From Rhizobium sp. 11515TR (GTDB lineage: Bacteria; Pseudomonadota; Alphaproteobacteria; Rhizobiales; Rhizobiaceae), in the NCBI RefSeq assembly GCF_002277895.1, contig NZ_CP022999.1, forward strand, positions 248,001 through 312,000: a stretch of 64,000 bases of DNA, given 5' to 3'. Position numbers and translations under genes: made by a program. The notes beneath the pieces were generated by a model. It saw only the letters and a program-made list of their open reading frames with translations, was not told the DNA's origin and searched no databases. Within the stretch, counting starts at the first letter, position 1; every line of letters begins with the position of its first letter. Positions 43,793 through 51,631 of the stretch are shown piece by piece.

Positions 43793-45484
43793 TCAATCCG
43801 GCCGCAGCCGATCGAGAAGCATTTCGAATTCAGGCGTTCCGCGTTGCGCCATGGCGACGATGCAGCCGTCGTCCAGAGCGACGATCCAATCAGCGAGAGC
43901 TGCCTCGCGACGAATGTGTGTTGCAATGACGAGACTGCGCCCATCGGCCAGCGGGGCCAGTCGAGCAAGCACGGCACGGGCCGTAGCGGCATCGAGGCCT
44001 TCCGTCGGCTCATCGAGAAGCCAGAGCGGCGTATCGCGCAGCAGGAGCCTTGCAAGCGCCAGCCGGCGAAGCTGACCGCCGGAGAGGCCGCTGCCGCCTT
44101 CGCCGAGGCGCGTTGAAAGGCCATGAGGGAGTGCGTCGATGTCGTCGAGCAAGCCGACCGTTGCGAGAGCATCGCGCAGCCGGTCGTCATCCGCATGAGG
44201 CGCTGCCAGCTTCAGATTGCCTCGCACCGTGTCTCGAAACACGTCGCTCCGTTGCGTCAGCGTCGCGGCAGCTTGACGAGCCACCGCGCCGCTCGTCGCG
44301 GCGATCTCGCCCGCCAGCAGAGCCAGCAACGTCGATTTGCCGACGCCGCTTTCACCCACGACCGCCAGCCGTTCGCCGACCGGCAGCGACAGAGACAGAT
44401 CGTTCAGGACCGGGCGGGAAGCTCCCTCGTGTCCGGCGACGACAGCGCTGAGCTGAAAGGCGTAGCCGGCGACCGGTTCAACCCGTGGCATGGGAGCGGC
44501 GGGCGGGCTCAACCGAGGCGCAATGCGCCTTGCGGCAAGCAAGGTTCGCCCGAGTTCGAGCGCCCCTCGTCTAAGAGCGGCAAAAGGTTCCGTGGCAGCG
44601 AAGGCGATGAGCAGCGCGAAGGCGGCGGCAGGCGCGCCAATCGTTCCCTGCTTGGCAAGCAGGGCAACCACAAGCAGCGTTATCGTCAACAGGAATGTCG
44701 AGCCAAATGAAAAGCCGGCTGCGACGCCACTGTCGATCCTATTCAAGACGCTGTCAGCCTCCGCCAATCGCTGATCCGCTTCGACGATCGCCGCCCGTTG
44801 TGCCTGCAGCTGTCCAGCCATCGCCAGATCGGTCTGGCCGGCAACAAGATCGACAACCCGGGCACGCAACGCTTCCATCGCATGGGCTCGGCGACGCCCT
44901 GGCTTCAGCGCCAGACGCGCGGCGACCAGGGACAGACCAAGACAGAGTGCGACAAGCCACAGCCCTGCCATAACGCCGAACGATGGATCGATGAAACAGA
45001 GCGCTATCGTCACTGCAATAGCGGCAAGAATGGCGACAACGGCCGGCACCAGCACACGCAGATAGAGGGAATCGAGCGCGTCGACATCATTCGTCAGGCG
45101 AAACAGCAGCTTTGCCGGCCGGCGGATCATGGCCGCGGCCGCGGAGGGCTCCGCCCAGCCGCGAAACAACCTCTCGCGCAAGGCGGCAAGAACCCTGAGG
45201 GTTGCGTCATGCGTCACAAGCCGCTCGCCGTATCGGGCAGCCGTCCGGCCGATGGCGAGCAGGCGTATGCCGGCCGAGGGCATAAACACGTCGAAAACCG
45301 CAGCAGTCGCGACCGTCAGGCCGGCAAAGGCCGAGGCGGTGATGAACCAGCCGGACAACCCCAGCAAGCCGCTGCCGGCAAGCATGGCCAGCGCGGACAA
45401 GCCGGCGCCGAGAGCAAGGCTCGCGCCACGCTCGCCCCAGAATAGCCTGACCAACGGGAGGAGAGACTTGAAGGAGGTCTTCAT
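43793..45484 (-). CDS. cydC: Heterodimeric ABC exporter subunit CydC
   Basis: A 563-aa protein with six membrane helices (residues 1-310) and an ATPase domain: Walker A GESGVGKST, signature LSGGQLRRLALAR, Walker B LWLLDEPTEGLD. CydDC exports cysteine/glutathione and is needed to assemble cytochrome bd. The ATG at 45484 overlaps the cydD stop by 4 bp. 79 bp separate it from cydA, room for a secondary promoter. Confidence 0.92.
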   Translation of the reverse strand: MKTSFKSLLPLVRLFWGERGASLALGAGLSALAMLAGSGLLGLSGWFITASAFAGLTVATAAVFDVFMPSAGIRLLAIGRTAARYGERLVTHDATLRVLAALRERLFRGWAEPSAAAAMIRRPAKLLFRLTNDVDALDSLYLRVLVPAVVAILAAIAVTIALCFIDPSFGVMAGLWLVALCLGLSLVAARLALKPGRRRAHAMEALRARVVDLVAGQTDLAMAGQLQAQRAAIVEADQRLAEADSVLNRIDSGVAAGFSFGSTFLLTITLLVVALLAKQGTIGAPAAAFALLIAFAATEPFAALRRGALELGRTLLAARRIAPRLSPPAAPMPRVEPVAGYAFQLSAVVAGHEGASRPVLNDLSLSLPVGERLAVVGESGVGKSTLLALLAGEIAATSGAVARQAAATLTQRSDVFRDTVRGNLKLAAPHADDDRLRDALATVGLLDDIDALPHGLSTRLGEGGSGLSGGQLRRLALARLLLRDTPLWLLDEPTEGLDAATARAVLARLAPLADGRSLVIATHIRREAALADWIVALDDGCIVAMAQRGTPEFEMLLDRLRPD

Positions 45485-47229
45485 GCCGCCACCCTTCGCG
45501 CCCGCTCATCGAGCCGGACGATGCGATTCATTCGCGCGGCCAGCACGGGATCGTGCGTGGCGACGATCAGGATGCGGCTCTTGGCGAGCGCGAGCAAGGT
45601 ATCCGTGACTGCGGCCGCAGTCCGCGCGTCAAGATGGGCGGTCGGCTCGTCCGCCAGGATGATATCGGCTCGCTCATCAACCATCATCCGTGCAAGCATC
45701 AGCCTCAGCGCCTCGCCGCCGGAAAGACCGAGCCCTCCCTCGCCGACCGCAGCTACCCGCTCCGGCGTAAACACCTTATCGAGAGCAACGCCTTCGAGCG
45801 CTGAAGCAACGGCAGGAGCATCGATGCCGTCGCGTCTTAGAGCAATATTGCGCATGACGCTGCCGGCAAAGATATGCGGTGACTGACCTATCCAAGCCAT
45901 GCGACGGCGCAATGCATCCGCTGTGTCGTCACGCAGCGGGACGCCGCCGATCCTGATGACACCGGCCTCGTATCGCGCAAGACCCGCAATCAGCGACAGA
46001 AGCGTGGTCTTGCCCGAGCCACTGGCACCCCAGAGCGCTACATGTTCCCCGGCCGTGATCGAGAGATCGAAATGATCGATTGCGGCGTCTCGTTCCGGCG
46101 TATGGCGGAAGGCCAGCGCTTCGATCTCAACACCGGCCTCGCCTGCCGGCATGGGTGACGGCATGTCTGTGCCGCCGAGAATGGTCTGGCGCGATGATGC
46201 GAGTTCCTTCAGTGCCGAAAGTGCCGCCTCCCCGCTGGCACGGTCATGCCAAACTGCGGACAGCTCCCGAAGCGGCTCGAAAAAGGCGGGCGCAAGCAGC
46301 AGAATGAAGAGCCCTTGCGTCAATGTGAGGCGACCGTCCCAGGTGCCGACTTCGATCGAGCCCAAGAGGCTGAAGCCGACATAAACGGCTGTCGCGGCAA
46401 CGCCGAGCGCGGCGAAGAATTCGAGCACCGCCGAAGACAGAAATGCGATCCTCAACACAGCCATAGTACGCAGCCGCAGCGAGGCCGCATCGGCGCGCAG
46501 GCGCCGGGCCGTGAGATCGACGGCATCGAGCGCGCGAATGGTCGCGAGGCCGCGAAGACGATCGAGCAGGAAGGCATTGATGCCGCCGGTTTCGGCAAGC
46601 TGCTTCTCGCTGGCGGCTTTTGCGCGCCAGCCGATCAATGCCATGAAAATCGGGATGAGCGGCGCGCAAAGCGCGAGAATCAGTGCCGCCAGCCAGGAAA
46701 TCGGCAGGATGCAGATGAGCATTACCAGCGGCACTAGGCTTGCTCTCATACGGGTCGGCCGGAAGCGCGCGAGATAAGGAACGACCGCTTCGGCCTGCTC
46801 GCCCAGCACACTTGCCGCCAAACCGGATGCCGGCCTCGCACCATCGAGGGGGGAACGTGCAGCAAGCGCTGCAGCCGCCGCCGCACGCTGCGTGCTCAGC
46901 TCCCGGCGCGCAGCGACAAATGCGAGCCGCCCGCCCGCCGAATCCAGACAGGCCCGCAGGACGCCGATACCCGCAACCACGGCGGCGGGAACCGCGACCT
47001 CGCCGACACCGCCACCTTCGCTGATCGCGCCGACACCGACCGCAAGCATTGCCGCCTGACCGATCCATCCGAGAGAAGACAGGCAGAGCAGCGCCGATGC
47101 AAGACGGAGGCCGCGACACTTTGTGGCCATCGGCTCCTTCGCCGCCTTGCCGATAGTCAAACTCTCCGATGCAGGGTTCGCAACCTTGCGTCTTTCCAAC
47201 ATTCCATCGGTGGCGGAGGAGGCTGTCAC
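45481..47229 (-). CDS. cydD: Heterodimeric ABC exporter subunit CydD
   Basis: A 582-aa exporter half with six helices and an ATPase domain (Walker A GASGSGKTT, signature LSGGEALRLMLAR, Walker B ILADEPTAHLD). GTG 47229 is chosen because AAAGGA lies 9 bases upstream; ATG 47202 is an alternative with no clear ribosome-binding site, and the frame further upstream is unlike the family. First gene of the cyd operon, with an FNR/FixK-like box about 70 bp upstream. Confidence 0.9.
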   Translation of the reverse strand: MTASSATDGMLERRKVANPASESLTIGKAAKEPMATKCRGLRLASALLCLSSLGWIGQAAMLAVGVGAISEGGGVGEVAVPAAVVAGIGVLRACLDSAGGRLAFVAARRELSTQRAAAAAALAARSPLDGARPASGLAASVLGEQAEAVVPYLARFRPTRMRASLVPLVMLICILPISWLAALILALCAPLIPIFMALIGWRAKAASEKQLAETGGINAFLLDRLRGLATIRALDAVDLTARRLRADAASLRLRTMAVLRIAFLSSAVLEFFAALGVAATAVYVGFSLLGSIEVGTWDGRLTLTQGLFILLLAPAFFEPLRELSAVWHDRASGEAALSALKELASSRQTILGGTDMPSPMPAGEAGVEIEALAFRHTPERDAAIDHFDLSITAGEHVALWGASGSGKTTLLSLIAGLARYEAGVIRIGGVPLRDDTADALRRRMAWIGQSPHIFAGSVMRNIALRRDGIDAPAVASALEGVALDKVFTPERVAAVGEGGLGLSGGEALRLMLARMMVDERADIILADEPTAHLDARTAAAVTDTLLALAKSRILIVATHDPVLAARMNRIVRLDERARRVAA

Positions 47230-47954
47230 GTGAGCCCGTCCTTTCAAGTCAGTGTCATCAAGGAGGGTCCGCCGACCAATCAAGATCGAATGAACTGCAT
47301 TGCAGATCATCAATCTTTCGTCGAACCCAGAACGCACTTGCCGCAATCGACGATATCGGAGCCCCAATATGACCGGCTTTCTGCCTCTTGTCAGCGACAA
47401 GAATAGCAGTACCCGTCTCGCCGAAGGGTTGATCCCATGGCAAGCTGTTCGCGACATGGTTCTAAGACATTTTGTGCACTGCGCAAAAGCGTGCAGGATG
47501 TCGCAGGGCTTCGCCACAGCCATGTCAGATTGACGCAGAAGCCTATGATATTTCTAGGTTGTTGCGATAGGGGCGCCCGGCGTTCGGCGCCTAAACTGTT
47601 TGCGCTGCAGCAATTTTCCCAATTCTGACGTCTCTTTCGGAAAGCGTCGATCCGCAGCCGCTCGCTATGCGACCGGACATGAAAACCGCGACCATTTGAC
47701 CTCTATTGCGCTAAACTTCACGGCAGGCTGGCGAATCACCCAATCGAATGGACCGCGCCGACTGCCAGACGAGCAGTCATCGGCCGAGGGCCTACAGATA
47801 TGTATGGTTTGCATCATGCCGGCAACGAGACTTGACGGATGCTGTCATTATCGATGTGCTGGATACGCGTTTGCTTGTCCGGGCAAGTTTAACCGGAGAG
47901 ATTGCAAGCGAGGCCGAAGAACTGCTTCGGGCCGGGACGTTTTGGGAGAATGCA
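47230..47954. other. 725-bp region without a convincing gene
   Basis: This gap separates the divergent cydD and universal stress protein genes. Several short frames exist but none has family features or a good ribosome-binding site. It contains an FNR-like box (47300-47313), a 7-bp inverted repeat (TCTTGTC-agc-GACAAGA, 47388-47404) and presumably both promoters. No RNA gene was recognised. The length leaves room for a small RNA or a decayed gene. Confidence 0.5.
47300..47313 (-). promoter_or_regulatory. FNR/FixK-like box upstream of cydD
   Basis: Read toward cydD the site is TTGAT-gatc-TGCAA, matching the anaerobox TTGAT-N4-ATCAA at 8 of 10 positions. It is centred about 77 bp before the cydD start. 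Cytochrome bd genes are commonly under oxygen-responsive CRP/FNR-type control, so the position is plausible; the match is imperfect. Confidence 0.4.
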
Positions 47955-48395
47955 ATGTATGACAAGATCATTTGCGCAATTGGGCTGGGCTCGCGCGAGC
48001 GCGCCGAACGTCTGTTGCGAACGTCTCAGGCACTTTTATCTCCAGGCGGCGAATTGACGGTCGCGCATGTTATCGAGCGTTTTCCCTCCGGGCGCGAAAG
48101 CCCGGACGATTGGGCTGTTTCGGTGATCACGGAGGCTGAGGAAAAGCTCGATGCTCTGTGCAGGCGTCTCGGCATTACCGCCTCCGTCGACGTACGCATG
48201 GGCACGGCATCGAAGACGCTGCTGACCGTCGCCAAGGAGAAGAAGGCTGACCTGATCATTCTTGCGACGCATACCTCCGATATTATCGACCGCATATTCG
48301 GCTCGACGGTCGAATATGTCATCCGCCACGCAGAATGTTCCGTCCTCGTCGAGCGAGCCGATAAATCGCATGACGATACAGCAAGGAAGGCATAG
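47955..48395 (+). CDS. Universal stress protein (UspA family)
   Basis: A 146-aa single Usp domain. It starts MYDKIICAIGLG (first strand) and has the C-terminal ATP-loop-like segment ATHTSDIIDRIFGSTVEYVIRHAECSVLV. The glycine-rich GxxGxxxxxxxGS loop of ATP-binding members is only partly kept. ATG 47955 follows GGGAG; the open upstream extension has no Usp features. It lies across a 725-bp gap from cydD; low-oxygen or stress co-regulation is possible. Confidence 0.88.
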   Translation: MYDKIICAIGLGSRERAERLLRTSQALLSPGGELTVAHVIERFPSGRESPDDWAVSVITEAEEKLDALCRRLGITASVDVRMGTASKTLLTVAKEKKADLIILATHTSDIIDRIFGSTVEYVIRHAECSVLVERADKSHDDTARKA

Positions 48396-48516
48396 CGCTC
48401 CCTTAGGTGAGCGGTCTGTCATGCCGGATTCTATCGAAACATGGCGTGGTTACGGTTTGCGCGGCCCGGCAGGGATGCTACATAGCCGCTCCGACCTCAA
48501 ATCCAAGACGAGCTGA

Positions 48517-49773
48517 ATGACCGAATCCGCCATCACCTGGAGCATCGCCGGCCTGACCGCCCTCGGTGTCGTAACACGCCCATTCCGATGGCCGGAGGCG
48601 ATCTGGGCGGTGCTCGGCGCAGCACTTCTCGTTACGCTGCGGCTCATCGGCCCAAGCGATGTATGGACAGGCATATCCAAAGGGTTCGATGTCTATCTCT
48701 TCCTGATCGGCATGATGCTGCTGTCGGAGCTGGCGCGGCGCGAAGGGCTCTTCGATTGGGTCGCGGCTATCGCCACTTCGCATGCCAAGGGCTCTCCTCG
48801 CCGGCTGTTCGTGCTCGTCTATGTCGTCGGCGTGGTTGTGACGGTATTTCTGTCGAATGACGCAACCGCCGTCGTACTTACGCCGGCCGTCTACGCAGCA
48901 TGCCGTGCGGCGCGGGTGAAGGACCCCATGCCATATCTGCTGGTCTGCGCCTTCATTGCGAATGCCGCGAGCTTCGTGCTGCCGATCTCCAATCCAGCCA
49001 ATCTGGTCATCTTCGCCGGCGGCGAGATGCCGCCCCTGTCGCGCTGGATGCAGACCTTCCTGCTGCCATCCATCGTGTCGATCATCGTTACCTTCGTCTT
49101 TCTCTACTGGACACAGCGCCATGCACTGGCCGAAGACACGATCGCCCGCGAGGTTGGACAACCCGCCCTTTCCCGCAGCGCCAAGCTGGCAGGATGGGGG
49201 CTGATAGTCACCGCCCTCATTCTGATCGTGGCGTCGGCCATGAATGTCGATCTCGGCATCCCGACATTTGTCGCGGGCCTCCTCACGACCGTCATCGTTC
49301 TCGCGCTTACGCGGCAAAATCCGCTGGAGACGGTTCGTGGCATCAGCTGGAGTGTAATACCTCTGGTTGCGGGCCTTTTCGTGATTGTCGAGGCGGTCAA
49401 TCACACCGGGCTCACCGCTCTGCTGTCCCAAAAACTGGCATTGCTGGCGGCTCAATCGCAGACACAGGCGGTCGGGGCTGCCGGGCTTTCCGTTGCCATC
49501 GTCTCCAACCTCGTCAACAATCTACCGGCCGGTCTTTTCGCCGGCAGCGCGGTGCAGGCCGCCCATGTTCCTGATTCCATTGCCGGCGCAGTGCTGATCG
49601 GCGTCGATCTCGGACCCAACCTCTCCGTTACGGGCTCGCTCGCCACAATCCTCTGGCTTGCCGCTCTTCGCCGCGAAGGGCTCCACATGGGAGCACTGGC
49701 CTTTCTAAGGATCGGCGCTCTCGTGATGTTTCCCGCTTTGATCCTCTCGCTTGCGGCTCTCGCACTGATCTGA
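48517..49773 (+). CDS. ArsB/ion-transporter superfamily permease
   Basis: A 418-aa integral membrane protein with about eleven helices. ArsB-type features are VTVFLSNDATAVVLTPAVY (near 110-130), SNPANLVIFAG (near 158) and the second repeat VSNLVNNLPAGLFAG with GVDLGPNLSVTGSLATILW. It may extrude arsenite/antimonite or move an organic anion. No arsenic genes (arsC, arsR) are nearby, so the substrate stays open. It stands alone, 121 bp after the stress protein. Confidence 0.85.
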   Translation: MTESAITWSIAGLTALGVVTRPFRWPEAIWAVLGAALLVTLRLIGPSDVWTGISKGFDVYLFLIGMMLLSELARREGLFDWVAAIATSHAKGSPRRLFVLVYVVGVVVTVFLSNDATAVVLTPAVYAACRAARVKDPMPYLLVCAFIANAASFVLPISNPANLVIFAGGEMPPLSRWMQTFLLPSIVSIIVTFVFLYWTQRHALAEDTIAREVGQPALSRSAKLAGWGLIVTALILIVASAMNVDLGIPTFVAGLLTTVIVLALTRQNPLETVRGISWSVIPLVAGLFVIVEAVNHTGLTALLSQKLALLAAQSQTQAVGAAGLSVAIVSNLVNNLPAGLFAGSAVQAAHVPDSIAGAVLIGVDLGPNLSVTGSLATILWLAALRREGLHMGALAFLRIGALVMFPALILSLAALALI

Positions 49774-49793
49774 CCGCGAACAACATCGGGTTT

Positions 49794-49813
49794 ATAGACG
49801 ACCGGTCGATTAT
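49794..49813. promoter_or_regulatory. Palindromic operator candidate upstream of TetR gene
   Basis: The core CGACCGGTCG (49799-49808) is a perfect 10-bp palindrome flanked by ATA/TAT arms (49794-49796, 49811-49813). It ends 16 bp before the TetR start, the usual place for TetR autorepression. Confidence 0.55.
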
Positions 49814-49829
49814 TTGTTACGGACCGCTC

Positions 49830-50432
49830 ATGATGACGAAGAAGAAATCAGAGCTGACTCGGAGCCATATTCTCGCAATCGGGCGGGAGCTGGTGCTGCG
49901 CAAGGGTTTCGGAGGCGTAGGCTTGAAGGAGCTGCTCGAACAGAGCGCCGTGCCGAAAGGCTCGTTCTATTACTACTTCGCATCCAAGGAGGCCTTCGGT
50001 TGTGCCCTGCTGAAGCAATATTGCTCCGACTATGCGGAGCGGCTCGACGCGCTCTTCGGCTGGAAGGGCAATGGCCGCCAACGACTGATGCTCTATTGGA
50101 ATGCCTGGCTTTCCGATGGTAATACAGCCAGCCTCGCCGATCGGTGCTTGGTCGTAAAGCTTGCCGCCGAGATCTCCGATCTCTCCGACAATATGCGCGT
50201 GATCCTGCTCGGCGGCGTCGAGGACCTCATTCGCCGCATTACCAAAACAATCACCGAGGGACGCGAGGACGGTTCGATCTCACCATCCTGCATCCCGGAA
50301 AAGACGGCGCGTTCGCTCTATAGCCTGTGGCTTGGAGCGGCAATCTTGGCGAAGCTTGGAAAAGACAAGACACCGCTCGACCAAGCCATGCTTGCCACCG
50401 AGCAAGCCCTTTCGGCCCCGGGCAGCCTTTGA
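49830..50432 (+). CDS. TetR/AcrR-family repressor
   Basis: A 200-aa TetR regulator. The N-terminal helix-turn-helix (residues 10-55) reads VGLKELLEQSAVPKGSFYYYFASKEAF; the C-terminal ligand domain is all-helical. Start ATG 49830 (49833 also possible). It is followed after 41 bp by an MDR oxidoreductase on the same strand, a pairing typical of repressors sensing electrophiles such as quinones or enals. A palindrome lies just upstream. Confidence 0.88.
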   Translation: MMTKKKSELTRSHILAIGRELVLRKGFGGVGLKELLEQSAVPKGSFYYYFASKEAFGCALLKQYCSDYAERLDALFGWKGNGRQRLMLYWNAWLSDGNTASLADRCLVVKLAAEISDLSDNMRVILLGGVEDLIRRITKTITEGREDGSISPSCIPEKTARSLYSLWLGAAILAKLGKDKTPLDQAMLATEQALSAPGSL

Positions 50433-50473
50433 TCCAAAGCAAGACCAGCATGTCAACACACAAGGAAAATACA

Positions 50474-51454
50474 ATGCGCAGTGCCATCCACGATGTCTTC
50501 GGCGATCCGGCTGCGGTCCTTTATCTGGCCGACATGCCGCTGCCGGAGCCCGCCGCCGGAGACGTGCGCATTCGCACCATTCTCTCCCCCATCCACAATC
50601 ACGACCTTTGGACCGTGCGCGGCGCCTATGGCTACAAGCCGGTTTTGCCTGCCATCGGCGGCAGCGAAGCGGTCGGCTTCGTCGATGCCGTGGGAGCAGG
50701 TGTCGACAAGGCACTGATCGGCAAACGGGTCGTTGCAGCCGGCGTCCATGGCACCTGGGCAGAGCAATTCACGGCACCGGCAGCAAGCCTCGTTCCGGTG
50801 CCGGACGTGATCTCCGACGAAGCTGCAGCGCAGCTGATCGCCATGCCGTTCAGCGCTATCTCGCTTTTGGAATTCCTCAATGTCGAGCGCGGCGATTGGA
50901 TCATCCAGAACGCAGCGAATGGGGCTGTCGGCAAAACCTTGGCCATGCTGGCACACAGCCGCGGCATACACATGATCAATCTCGTTCGGCGAGACGGCGG
51001 TATCGATGAGCTATCCGCATTCGGCATCGGCAATGCCGTCTCGACCGCTGCGCCCGATTGGAAGGTGAAGGTGCGCGCCATGGTAGGCGATGCGCCGATC
51101 CGCGCCGCAGTCGATTCCGTCGGTGGTGTAGCGAGCAATGATCTGGCCGACCTGCTGGGCGAAAACGGCCTGCTGGTTTCCTTCGGCACTGCGGCCGGTA
51201 AGCCGATGCAGATCGCCTCGAGGGCAGTGATCTTCAAACAGCTCACGATCAAGGGCTTCTGGGGCATTAAGGTCAGTGCCGCCATGCCGGCGGAAGAGCG
51301 GCGGCGGCTGATCAGCGAGCTAATCTCCCGCGTCGCCTCAGGTGAGGTCAAGCTGCCCGTGGAGGCAGCTTACGACATTGCGGAGATTGCGGAAGCCGTG
51401 AAATCCTCGCTGGCGCCCGGCAAGACCGGCAAGGTTCTGCTGAAACTGCTATAG
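50474..51454 (+). CDS. MDR-superfamily NADPH oxidoreductase (quinone/enal reductase type)
   Basis: A 326-aa medium-chain dehydrogenase/reductase: GroES-like N-domain (1-125) and Rossmann C-domain (NAANGAVGKTLAMLAHSRG near 145). The structural-zinc cysteines of alcohol dehydrogenases are absent, pointing to a zinc-free 2-enoyl or quinone reductase. ATG 50474 follows AAGGAAA; ATG 50450 is in frame but less well placed. Controlled presumably by the upstream TetR, it likely detoxifies reactive carbonyls. Confidence 0.85.
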   Translation: MRSAIHDVFGDPAAVLYLADMPLPEPAAGDVRIRTILSPIHNHDLWTVRGAYGYKPVLPAIGGSEAVGFVDAVGAGVDKALIGKRVVAAGVHGTWAEQFTAPAASLVPVPDVISDEAAAQLIAMPFSAISLLEFLNVERGDWIIQNAANGAVGKTLAMLAHSRGIHMINLVRRDGGIDELSAFGIGNAVSTAAPDWKVKVRAMVGDAPIRAAVDSVGGVASNDLADLLGENGLLVSFGTAAGKPMQIASRAVIFKQLTIKGFWGIKVSAAMPAEERRRLISELISRVASGEVKLPVEAAYDIAEIAEAVKSSLAPGKTGKVLLKLL

Positions 51455-51570
51455 GTCTCCCTGCGCCGTGTCGTAGCAGCCGCCGCAGGGAACTGAGGCG
51501 GCTTCATGGTGCGGGCCAGATCGATTGCCGTCACCGCGAGCGATCGCCTAAAAAATTCATGAAATTGCTC

Positions 51571-51601
51571 TTGTACCTCTAGTTACTAGAGGCTGTAGCA
51601 A
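51571..51601 (+). promoter_or_regulatory. MerR-type promoter with 19-bp spacer upstream of zntA
   Basis: A -35-like TTGTAC (51571-51576) and -10-like TAGCAA (51596-51601) are separated by 19 bp, the lengthened spacer characteristic of MerR-family promoters. The spacer contains the dyad CCTCTAG-tta-CTAGAGG (51576-51592), as in ZntR/CadR/PbrR operators. The start codon follows 30 bp later. No MerR-family gene is in this window, so its regulator acts from elsewhere. Confidence 0.7.
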
Positions 51602-51631
51602 TGGTTCCGGTAGAAAATCTGGAACCGAAAC

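Noticed and set aside
47435-47449. TTGATCCCATGGCAA as a second FNR box
   Set aside because: Its spacing does not fit the TTGAT-N4-ATCAA pattern and the right half matches poorly.
48517-49773. Firm naming of the permease as an arsenite pump
   Set aside because: No arsR, arsC or arsH gene is nearby and the superfamily also carries organic anions, so the substrate was left open.
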